From positions 1 through 8,368 of the forward strand of contig CALAYY010000028.1 of assembly GCA_937895465.1 (NCBI GenBank): a stretch of 8,368 nucleotides of DNA, in the 5' to 3' direction. This document shows, one piece after another, positions 1 through 6,216 of the stretch. The notes under the pieces are model-generated. The model did not search any database and had not been told where the DNA came from. It was given only the letters and a program-made list of their open reading frames with translations. The position numbers and the translations under genes are program-made. The DNA is from an uncultured Clostridia bacterium (GTDB lineage: Bacteria; Bacillota; Clostridia; Christensenellales; DUVY01). Every line of letters starts with the position of its first letter. Position 1 is the stretch's first letter.

Positions 1-1327
1 CATTAGATAGTATGCCGGCAAAAGATAGCAAAAGCATAACGCTGAATGTCGGCATTAGTGATGGAACTGTTATATACCACATTTTTTTAAACCGCCTTGC
101 TCCGTCAATTGATGCGGCTTCATAAAGTTCTTGATCAATGCCTGAAATAGCGGCAAGATATATAATAGCACTCCACCCTACTCCTTTCCATACGCCCCAT
201 GCAAGCATCTGAAACCAGATTGACGGACCTGATTGATTAAGCCAATTAGATGAAACTTGTTTTCCAGAAAAATTAGTCAAGATTATATTTAAAAACCCTT
301 GTGAAGAAAAAAGTGATATTGCAACGGCATAGATAAGTATCCAGCTAATAAAATTAGGAACCGTTGTAACTGTCTGTATGATTTTTCTAAGGGATTTGTT
401 TTTTATTTCAGAGAAAAAGACAGCAAAAGCGACAGGAAGCCAACTTACGGCTATACCTAATCCGCTCATTACAAGTGTGTTAGTTATTGCCCTTAAAAGA
501 TTTTTTACTGTTTGTGGGTTTTCAAATAAATATGAAAACCATTTGAAAGCTACAAAATTATCAAAAGAAAGCGTGCCGCCTGATTCGTAGTTAAAAAAAG
601 CATATCGCCATCCATAAAGCGGCAAATAAGAAAACAAAAATGTAAGCAGAACAATGGGAGCGGCATAAAAGAAAAGCACATATTTTTGTTCAAGCTTAAT
701 GTTTTTTCGAACAGATTCTACAACATCTTCTTTGTCTAATCTAACTAATATAAAAGCTGTGATGGAAAGAGCTAAAAAAACTATTGCAAAAACCATAAAA
801 GGAATTAACGCCCAAGGAAAACTAGGTTTTAAGTAATCCAAAGCAAATTGAAGATCTTGTGCGGGTATGTTAGGATTGGAAAATTGCAAATAAGCTATGT
901 ATATTCCAATAATACCTAAACCCATGCCAATTGAACCGCTCAAAGAGAATATGCTTGCCGTTTTTTGTTTGCGCTTATCGCCTAGGCTAATTATTCCTCC
1001 AATAGCTATAGCTAAAATTCCCAAAATAATAATGAGTGCGGACACTCTGAGTATAATAAAAGTAGAATATTCTACAAAATGATTATCAAGCCCCAACAGA
1101 AACTCGTCAGTAAGTTTTGAAAAAGAAATTGCTGAAGTAAACAATGAAATGTTTCTATAAGCAGCAATATCACTGATTTTTGCAGGATTAAAATCTGCAA
1201 TAAAAGAAAAGAAAAACATAAGCACTGTGAAAATACGCAGTACCCAATAAATGATTTTTAGTAAACTTTGTTTAACATCCTTGACACTAGAATATTTGGT
1301 ATTGTCAAATAATATCGTTTTATTCAT
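1..1327 (-). CDS. Sugar ABC transporter permease, LplB/MalF type, with N-terminal membrane extension (3' end outside window)
   Basis: This is a membrane subunit of a binding-protein-dependent carbohydrate importer; 442 codons are visible and the reading frame runs off the left edge. The core begins near residue 215 with the family pattern YAAPIVLLTFLFSYLPLYGW. It ends with the cytoplasmic EAA loop that docks the ATPase: EAA at 403-405, Gly409, Ile419 and Pro422 (EAASIDGARRF, then ITVP). Ahead of the core lie about 205 residues with four likely membrane helices (about 24-44, 88-118, 131-150 and 170-196), which ordinary LplB-type permeases of about 300 residues lack. The ATG at 1327 is the first start in the open frame; GGA lies about 8 nt upstream and the ribosome site is weak. 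The sugar cannot be told from the sequence. A partner permease and a binding protein would be expected further left. The family call is firm; the substrate is unknown. Confidence 0.94.
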   Translation of the reverse strand, partial: MNKTILFDNTKYSSVKDVKQSLLKIIYWVLRIFTVLMFFFSFIADFNPAKISDIAAYRNISLFTSAISFSKLTDEFLLGLDNHFVEYSTFIILRVSALIIILGILAIAIGGIISLGDKRKQKTASIFSLSGSIGMGLGIIGIYIAYLQFSNPNIPAQDLQFALDYLKPSFPWALIPFMVFAIVFLALSITAFILVRLDKEDVVESVRKNIKLEQKYVLFFYAAPIVLLTFLFSYLPLYGWRYAFFNYESGGTLSFDNFVAFKWFSYLFENPQTVKNLLRAITNTLVMSGLGIAVSWLPVAFAVFFSEIKNKSLRKIIQTVTTVPNFISWILIYAVAISLFSSQGFLNIILTNFSGKQVSSNWLNQSGPSIWFQMLAWGVWKGVGWSAIIYLAAISGIDQELYEAASIDGARRFKKMWYITVPSLMPTFSVMLLLSFAGILSN

Positions 1328-1431
1328 ATAGATTCCATTCTTTATTCAGCCTTTCATTTATGAAACTATAGGCCGTATTTATCATAACGAAAACTGATCG
1401 TTTTATTATCAAAAGCTTATTCGGATTATCC

Positions 1432-1474
1432 TGAGCTGTTTTACTAACAAGTTTGCTGCTAGTAAAACAGCTCA
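1432..1474 (-). terminator. 15-bp perfect inverted repeat after the surface-protein gene, possible terminator
   Basis: The arms at 1432-1446 (TGAGCTGTTTTACTA) and 1460-1474 are exact reverse complements around a 13-nt loop. The repeat lies 35 nt past the surface-protein stop and about 105 nt before the permease start. No T-run follows on either strand, so it is not a canonical intrinsic terminator. It could instead be an mRNA stabiliser or processing site between two co-transcribed genes, or an operator. It is the only strong secondary structure between the two genes. Confidence 0.45.
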
Positions 1475-1508
1475 ATCATATCCTTTCTTATAAATTAATT
1501 TGCTCTAA

Positions 1509-4361
1509 TTAAAAACTGCGTTTTTTTACAAAGACAAACGCCAAGCAAGCAATTGCTGCAAATACGAAAACACTTGCCTTGCTGTTGCTGCAACCAGTGC
1601 CTTTTTTGAGACCCGTGTAAGCTGTGTTAAGTGCACTAAGTGCATTGTCAACATCAGCTTGCTTTGCATTAGGATTACCTATAATATCCTCTGCAGCTTC
1701 AAGCTTTTCTTTAAACTGGTTGTAAGACTTAGTAGAGTACTTGCCCTTTTCTATGTCCTTCAATTCATTGTATCTTGCAGAAAGAGCAGCCTTATTTGCG
1801 CTTACAAAAACAGTGTGTACAACAGGTTCGGACGCATTGTCCAAGTCATCTGTTGCTATTATTGTAATCACATAATCTCCTGATTCATCAGGATTAAAGC
1901 TATAATTACCGTCAGTAAGAGTTACAGTGACATCTGTTTCGCCGCGTTTTACCGTAACAGCATATTCAAATTCTTCACCAGCAAACTCATTATCACTTGT
2001 AGCTGAGAACTTAATCGGAACTGCAGTACCTACTGTTCCCACAGTCGCCATATCGTTATCAAATGTAACATCAGGCGCAATTTCTCTGGGATTGGGTGGC
2101 AACATATAGCTTAGTGAGAATGTAATTGACACGCTTTCTGTAGGCATATCATAAGGGAATGTCTTTAATTTTGGTTGGTATGTGTTGATTAGATTGATGT
2201 TCAGATAGTCTGATGATGTCACATTATCGGGATTAGTCTTTTCTGGGCGATCATCTTTTGCAGCAGTAATTGCGAAGTTATTGTCGGTATCAACAGGTAT
2301 GCCGTCTATTTCAAGCACTACATCAAATATTTTTACAAAACCTAAATAATAAGCATAAAAATAAATATCAGTTGAAACATAAAGCATATTTAGTGTATTT
2401 GGTGCTCCCTCAAAGCCTTCACCTTCAGCAATATCAAGTGTAACGGTATAAGTGCCAAATTTTTGTTCGCTATCTTTATGCACAAGCGGCTTATCAAGCA
2501 CATCAGCAAATGTTCCGCCATAGCTTAAGTGGTCATCAGTCCTATATAAATGGTCAAAGGAGAATTTTGGATCTTCCTCTGTAGGCAATTTATGTTTTCC
2601 CCAATCCTTTTTTGTCCATTCGTCACGGAATATGTATGTGGTACTTTCCTGAACACCCATATAGAAGTTATGATTAGAATCACGCAGATGTTCTGTCCAG
2701 TCAATTTCAGGTAATACTACAGGCTCGCCTAATTGGAATCTAAAAGTAACTTCTATTGTTTTAACCTTGACAAATTGAGTTGTACTTGCCAATGTCTCAA
2801 AATAACCGTCCTTTATAAGCAGACCGTCATAAATACGAGTTCCAGTAGGAGTAGTACCTTCCTCTTTCAACACCTTTTGCAATCCATCGTTATTAAAATC
2901 ATAAAGCATGTCTTTAGCATCATTAGAGTATGTAAAGCCAGGCTTAAAGCCTATATCATTAGTTTTTTCGTCGTAAGGGTTAATAATAATATCTTTGCTA
3001 CCGTCGTTAATTATAATTGTTTCAACTTTAATTTTCCAGCCTGGATAGTTGGTTTCACCATCCACAACGCGAATATTTAATAGGTCGACGCCGCGTGCTT
3101 CTTTATTGGTCGTTTCAGAAAAATCAATGCTTACTTTGTATTTGCCCACATTGGTCATTGTGGCTTTTGTGGGTACTCCAGTACTCTCTTCTGCCTGCTC
3201 ATGTAAATAAGCAGCTTCCCATTCTGTATCAGCATATTCTAGATATACATCTACAGGTACGCCGTTATCAACCGGAATAAATTCAAAGTCAATAAAAATC
3301 TGACGTTTTCCTTCTATAGTGTTGGATTCTAATACCCAAGGAGTCATTAGCTCAATCTCGCCCCAAGTTCTGTTATTGGCATCGACCTCTGCAGCGTATT
3401 GGTTATAAATATTAGTACGTGTACTGTTTTTGCTATCGTGTATGCCTTCGTCACGCGTATTACCTCTTTGGAAAGGAATACTTTCAAGCACGCCATCTTC
3501 ACCGGCAACTCTAACATCAATAATTCTGATAACGTTGCCAGGATAAACATCTGCAGCACCTGCTATAACAAGTGCATAATTTGGAGCTGCGATATCAGAT
3601 GTGCTTACAACGCCAACCGTATAATAGCCTTTTCCTACAATATATGTATTCTTATGAGATTCATCTGACGGAACCGCTCCCCAGCTTTCTAAAGCACTTC
3701 CAATAGCGTCGCCACCAAGATAAGCAGCAGTAATAGGATTACCTACAGGCATATAGCTAAATTCAACATCCAAAGTTTGTACTTTTGGACTATCAGGGAA
3801 TTCTTTAGGTATGACCCTAGATGTTACACCTTCCATATCCTCATCATAAGACCGACCTGAATATGGAGGACTAACCCATTCATTATAAAGATTCATACGG
3901 GTATTGCCACCCTCATCATTAGTATAGCCTTTTCCTTCAAGCGGTAAATCTACACCGTTCACCTTTAGCGACCAAAGCTTGATAGCATAATTAGGGAATA
4001 ACTCAGGCCCGTTCTTAATTTGGAGTGCAATATAGTTTGTGTTTTGAGGTCTTGAATCAACATCTAATGATGAAAAATCAAGACTTGCGGTATAGGTGCC
4101 AGCGCCTTTTATAGTTGCAGGCTTGTGATATACTCCATTAGTCTCATCATCTGGATTACCATAATTTGTCCAGCTACCAGCAGTATAATCCAAGTATGCA
4201 ATAGTTGTTATTTCTTCGTCATCATCAGCAGCCATAACATTTTGTGAAGTTAGGCGTGCTGTTGGAGACAAGAAAGAGAAATTGCTTCCGCTAAGCAGCA
4301 GCCCTAGGCAACAAACAATAGCAAGAAGCCGTTTCAAAAACAATGTGTTTTGCTTAATCAT
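1509..4361 (-). CDS. Secreted, membrane-anchored multidomain surface protein with four repeat modules, Ig/PKD-like domain and FIVAR domain
   Basis: The protein has 950 residues. Residues 1-45 form a signal peptide: basic start, hydrophobic core LLAIVCCLGLLL, probable cleavage near NVMAA/DDDE. Four divergent modules follow at about 54-206, 210-364, 370-543 and 563-754. Each repeats a GxY(T/K)V strand, a segment around YPxxxIKI(x)DVxV, an N-rich stretch (for example MNLYNEW, TNIYNQY), and a closing strand such as VQTLDVEFSYMPVG or VKTIEVTFRFQLG. Residues 759-853 resemble a PKD/Ig-like domain (SGDYVITIIATDDLDNAS). Residues 855-919 match the three-helix FIVAR domain. The C-terminus is Gly-Cys (C924), a hydrophobic helix (about 929-945) and KKRSF. 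There is no LPXTG motif and no glycosidase motif that I recognise. The ectodomain contains no cysteine. The start is supported by AAGGAGG a few bases upstream. A ligand- or glycan-binding role is inferred from the architecture; the modules match no family I can name. Confidence 0.9.
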   Translation of the reverse strand: MIKQNTLFLKRLLAIVCCLGLLLSGSNFSFLSPTARLTSQNVMAADDDEEITTIAYLDYTAGSWTNYGNPDDETNGVYHKPATIKGAGTYTASLDFSSLDVDSRPQNTNYIALQIKNGPELFPNYAIKLWSLKVNGVDLPLEGKGYTNDEGGNTRMNLYNEWVSPPYSGRSYDEDMEGVTSRVIPKEFPDSPKVQTLDVEFSYMPVGNPITAAYLGGDAIGSALESWGAVPSDESHKNTYIVGKGYYTVGVVSTSDIAAPNYALVIAGAADVYPGNVIRIIDVRVAGEDGVLESIPFQRGNTRDEGIHDSKNSTRTNIYNQYAAEVDANNRTWGEIELMTPWVLESNTIEGKRQIFIDFEFIPVDNGVPVDVYLEYADTEWEAAYLHEQAEESTGVPTKATMTNVGKYKVSIDFSETTNKEARGVDLLNIRVVDGETNYPGWKIKVETIIINDGSKDIIINPYDEKTNDIGFKPGFTYSNDAKDMLYDFNNDGLQKVLKEEGTTPTGTRIYDGLLIKDGYFETLASTTQFVKVKTIEVTFRFQLGEPVVLPEIDWTEHLRDSNHNFYMGVQESTTYIFRDEWTKKDWGKHKLPTEEDPKFSFDHLYRTDDHLSYGGTFADVLDKPLVHKDSEQKFGTYTVTLDIAEGEGFEGAPNTLNMLYVSTDIYFYAYYLGFVKIFDVVLEIDGIPVDTDNNFAITAAKDDRPEKTNPDNVTSSDYLNINLINTYQPKLKTFPYDMPTESVSITFSLSYMLPPNPREIAPDVTFDNDMATVGTVGTAVPIKFSATSDNEFAGEEFEYAVTVKRGETDVTVTLTDGNYSFNPDESGDYVITIIATDDLDNASEPVVHTVFVSANKAALSARYNELKDIEKGKYSTKSYNQFKEKLEAAEDIIGNPNAKQADVDNALSALNTAYTGLKKGTGCSNSKASVFVFAAIACLAFVFVKKRSF
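2100..4202 (-). repeat. Region coding four tandem divergent protein modules
   Basis: Within the surface protein, modules of about 155-190 residues lie roughly at 4202-3744, 3734-3270, 3254-2733 and 2675-2100. They share a strand order visible by eye: (A)YL start with a Trp-containing segment, GxYxVxxDF, a YPxxxIxI strand leading into a VxGx turn, an Asn-rich segment, and a hydrophobic alternating strand ending in (M)P or LG. Sequence identity is low, which suggests old duplication. Modules 1 and 2 are closest: GNTRMNLYNEW compares with NSTRTNIYNQY. Boundaries are approximate. Confidence 0.65.
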
Positions 4362-4602
4362 AATTCCTCCTTATAAAATATATATATTCTTTTTAAAACC
4401 TCGTTTTCTAGGTTTCAGAAGACGATTTTATAAAATGCAGGCTGTTGTGGATTATATAAAGCAATATATGACATCTTTTCTTATAATATTGCCAAAAATT
4501 GTGCTACTCTTATTGCAATATTAATAATATCTAGTAAAAAATTTCCAAATAAACTCTTCTAATTTTAGAATTTCAGTATAAATATAGTCATTTTCTAATG
4601 TA

Positions 4603-4637
4603 TTTAATAAGGTTTTCAATTTTTAAACCTTATTAAA
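4603..4637 (-). repeat. 13-bp inverted repeat (hairpin) in the leader of the surface-protein gene
   Basis: The arms 4603-4615 (TTTAATAAGGTTT) and 4625-4637 are perfect reverse complements around a 9-nt loop. It would lie about 20-60 nt into a transcript from the promoter at 4667-4696. On the minus strand the T-run precedes the stem rather than following it, so it is not a terminator for leftward transcription. It could be a 5' stabilising hairpin or a protein-binding dyad. It is AT-rich, so chance cannot be excluded. Confidence 0.5.
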
Positions 4638-4666
4638 AAACAATATGAGAACTCTTAATATATGTT

Positions 4667-4696
4667 ATTATACAACTCATAACAGAGTTTTGTAAA
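4667..4696 (-). promoter_or_regulatory. Candidate sigma-A promoter for the surface-protein gene
   Basis: On the minus strand, TTTACA (4691-4696) is followed by an 18-bp spacer and a perfect TATAAT (4667-4672). Transcription would start near 4660 and leave a leader of about 300 nt before the ATG at 4361. No better promoter was found closer to the gene: a TATAAT at 4451-4456 has no acceptable -35 element. Confidence 0.45.
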
Positions 4697-4960
4697 TGCC
4701 AAATATTTAAAGGTTATGCCATATATTGCTGTAACCAAAATAATAACTTTGAATATAAAAATTAAAAAACCTTAACATGTCTGATGATGTTTATGCTTGG
4801 TTTTAATTAAAACACATAAAAATTCACTTATAAGTTTGAAGATTAGGCTATTTTCCATAACTATTGATTTTTGATTTTGAAAAATAATTATAAAATGGTA
4901 TAAAACTAATTTGAGATTTCTTCCCTATCTTAGCATACTAATAAACAGCCTATAAAATGA

Positions 4961-5058
4961 CATAAAAGTAAAACGGCTGTAATATACAGCCGTTTTACAT
5001 ATATGATAAGGGGGAAAATGATGAGCTATTTTGTGTGCAAGCTGTTTCTCAAGCTTAC
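4961..5058 (-). ncRNA. Candidate small RNA with 5' stem-loop, C-rich single-stranded region and terminator
   Basis: A perfect promoter predicts a start at about 5058. The first bases fold at once: GUAAGCU (5058-5052) pairs with AGCUUGC (5043-5037), seven pairs including one G-U, around an 8-nt loop. About 38 unpaired nt follow, containing UUCCCCCUUAU (5016-5006). The RNA then ends in a 14-bp stem with a 3-nt loop (4998-4968) and a U-rich tail. The length would be about 95-100 nt. The C-rich stretch can pair with 10 of 11 bases of AUAAGGAGGAA, the ribosome site of the surface-protein gene, and with AUAAGG in the degV ribosome site. This layout resembles trans-acting sRNAs of Bacillota with UCCCC seeds, such as RsaE/RoxS, but I do not recognise the sequence itself. 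Alternatively it is the attenuated start of a long surface-gene leader. Confidence 0.6.
4968..4998 (-). terminator. Intrinsic terminator ending the candidate small RNA
   Basis: The perfect 14-bp arms 4968-4981 (GTAAAACGGCTGTA) and 4985-4998 enclose the loop ATA. On the minus strand the GC-rich core is followed by TTTTACTTTTATG. It lies about 150 nt past the degV stop, so it would also stop degV read-through. Confidence 0.75.
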
Positions 5059-5064
5059 AAATAG

Positions 5065-5093
5065 ATTATAATGCTTAATCATTTTTCTGTCAA
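5065..5093 (-). promoter_or_regulatory. Perfect consensus sigma-A promoter in the degV downstream region
   Basis: On the minus strand, TTGACA (5088-5093), exactly 17 bp, then TATAAT (5065-5070). Both hexamers match the vegetative consensus at all 12 positions. The predicted start is G at about 5058. No coding gene follows for about 700 nt, which points to a short non-coding transcript. Confidence 0.8.
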
Positions 5094-5150
5094 CTCTTTT
5101 AGGGTGACTTTTTTACACTAAGTTTAAAAAATCACTGCCAATTTTTTCCA

Positions 5151-6035
5151 TTACTTGTGAGCGTCAACCTCTAAGCGCTTTTCGCCCTCAAAGACCAAAC
5201 CCAACGTTCCGGGTCCTGTATGAGTGCCTATAATTGGTCCGATATAACCTATGGTAACATCTGTTATACCATCTTCAATAAGCATATTTTTGAGTTCTTG
5301 AGCTGTTTCAATATCGTCGGCATGAGCAATATATGCTCTTTTGATGCCTTCTCGACCATATTTTTTTATCGCCTTTACAGCATATCTTAATACTTTTGCA
5401 CTGCCTCGTTCTTTATCAAAAGGAGCAAGCTCTCCCTTGTGATTAATAACAATAATAGGACGGATATTTAAAACAGATCCTACTATTGCAACCGCAGGGC
5501 TTACTCTTCCGCCGCGCTTTAGATGAAACAAATCCTTAACCAATATAAAATGATGCAGTCTTTCCACAAGCTCGATAAGATAATCTGCAACTTCTTTCGC
5601 ACTTTTGCCTTCGTCTCTTAGTTCTCTTGCTCTGTCTAACAAATACATCTGACCTTGAGTTGCCGCTTTTGTGTCTATTGCAAAAATCTTGCGCTCAGGA
5701 TATTTTGCCATTACTTCTTCTGCCGCCGTCTTGGCATTAATTGCGGTATTGGACAGTCCGCCTGATAATGCCAAATGCACAATATCGCCTTTTTCTTGTG
5801 AAATTAATTTTTCAAAATATTCTGCTGTTTCAAAGGGTGAAAGCTGTGTGGTCTTGGGCATTTTACCGTCACGTAACTGACTATAAAAATTTGTGTATTC
5901 CTCGTCGCTGTCATAATTATCCCTATATTCAACATCATCGATTATATACGCCATAGGAAGATACTTGATGTTATGTTGCTTTAATTCACTTTTAAAGCCG
6001 TCACAACAAGAATCAGAAGAAAGTATAAAACTCAT
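5151..6035 (-). CDS. DegV family fatty-acid-binding protein
   Basis: The protein has 294 residues, full length for the family. DegV proteins bind a single fatty acid between two domains; in several Bacillota the related FakB proteins present it to the kinase FakA for phospholipid synthesis. Visible family signatures, in order: DSxxD near the N-terminus (here DSCCD), TTQLSPFE in place of the common TSQPSP, LSGGLSNTA, DTKAATQGQ, DLFHLKRGGRVS, NIRPII, and the C-terminal IGTHTGPGTLGLVF. AAGGAG sits 7 nt before the ATG. A promoter at 6077-6105 and the upstream terminator suggest it is transcribed alone. No fakA-like kinase gene is in the window, so its acyl partner is unknown. The two adjacent cysteines in the DSCCD motif are a less usual variant. 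The cellular site is the cytoplasm. Confidence 0.96.
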   Translation of the reverse strand: MSFILSSDSCCDGFKSELKQHNIKYLPMAYIIDDVEYRDNYDSDEEYTNFYSQLRDGKMPKTTQLSPFETAEYFEKLISQEKGDIVHLALSGGLSNTAINAKTAAEEVMAKYPERKIFAIDTKAATQGQMYLLDRARELRDEGKSAKEVADYLIELVERLHHFILVKDLFHLKRGGRVSPAVAIVGSVLNIRPIIVINHKGELAPFDKERGSAKVLRYAVKAIKKYGREGIKRAYIAHADDIETAQELKNMLIEDGITDVTIGYIGPIIGTHTGPGTLGLVFEGEKRLEVDAHK

Positions 6036-6076
6036 ATTTGACTCCTTATAATAAAAAAAATAATAAATACTCTATA

Positions 6077-6105
6077 AATATACTGTTTTTCGTGCTATTT
6101 TGCAA
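6077..6105 (-). promoter_or_regulatory. Candidate sigma-A promoter for the degV-family gene
   Basis: On the minus strand, TTGCAA (6100-6105), a 17-bp spacer, then TATATT (6077-6082). The predicted start near 6070 gives a leader of about 35 nt before the ATG at 6035 and lies downstream of the terminator of the previous gene. Confidence 0.55.
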
Positions 6106-6157
6106 TACCTTTTGTTATATAATAAATAATTTACAGTTATTTACATATAAAAAGCAT

Positions 6158-6194
6158 AAAAAAACGCTTTCTGATAATAAGAAAGCGTTTTTTT
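6158..6194 (-). terminator. Intrinsic terminator of the DUF4380 gene (bidirectional shape)
   Basis: The 14-bp perfect arms 6158-6171 and 6181-6194 have the GC-rich core CGCTTTC/GAAAGCG, a 9-nt loop and seven-base A/T runs on both sides. Read leftward, the stem ends in TTTTTTT. It begins 23 nt past the stop at 6217. Confidence 0.9.
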
Positions 6195-6216
6195 AAATTC
6201 ATTTTATTGATTTTTA

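Larger units (their letters stand above)
4362..5150. other. 789-bp AT-rich intergenic region without a protein gene
   Basis: This lies between the degV stop and the surface-protein start. No reading frame here looks coding. From right to left on the minus strand it holds a consensus promoter (5065-5093), a candidate small RNA with terminator (4961-5058), about 260 bp of AT-rich DNA in which I see nothing firm, a weaker promoter (4667-4696), and a leader containing hairpins at 4603-4637 and 4396-4415 that ends at the AAGGAGG site of the surface gene. A 9-bp inverted repeat (4484-4492 with 4515-4523) is also present in the leader. Confidence 0.8.

Noticed and set aside
585..605. A run of seven A/T in the permease gene that could hint at a frameshift.
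   Set aside because: Careful reading gives Ala-Phe-Phe-Asn in frame (YGWRYAFFNYESGG), and the permease signature continues on both sides.
2733..3668. Several plus-strand frames and one minus-strand frame of 60-115 codons inside the surface-protein gene.
   Set aside because: They are shadows of the long gene, whose frame has a signal peptide, repeated modules and known C-terminal domains.
4300..4361. Cys-Cys in the signal peptide (LAIVCCLG) as a possible lipoprotein lipobox.
   Set aside because: The residues before Cys do not fit the lipobox pattern, and hydrophobic sequence continues past the Cys, so ordinary signal peptide cleavage further on is more likely.
4800..4813. A 14-bp perfect palindrome GTTTTAATTAAAAC.
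   Set aside because: It is almost only A/T in AT-rich DNA, is far from any start, and is not associated with a promoter I trust, so chance is the simplest explanation.
5018..5071. A 17-codon plus-strand frame (MMSYFVCKLFLKLTNRL) preceded by AAGGGGGA, looking like a small peptide gene.
   Set aside because: No promoter or terminator was found for it on the plus strand, while the same DNA is explained on the minus strand by a perfect promoter, two stems and a terminator. Its ribosome-site look is the complement of the C-rich seed. It stays possible but weaker.
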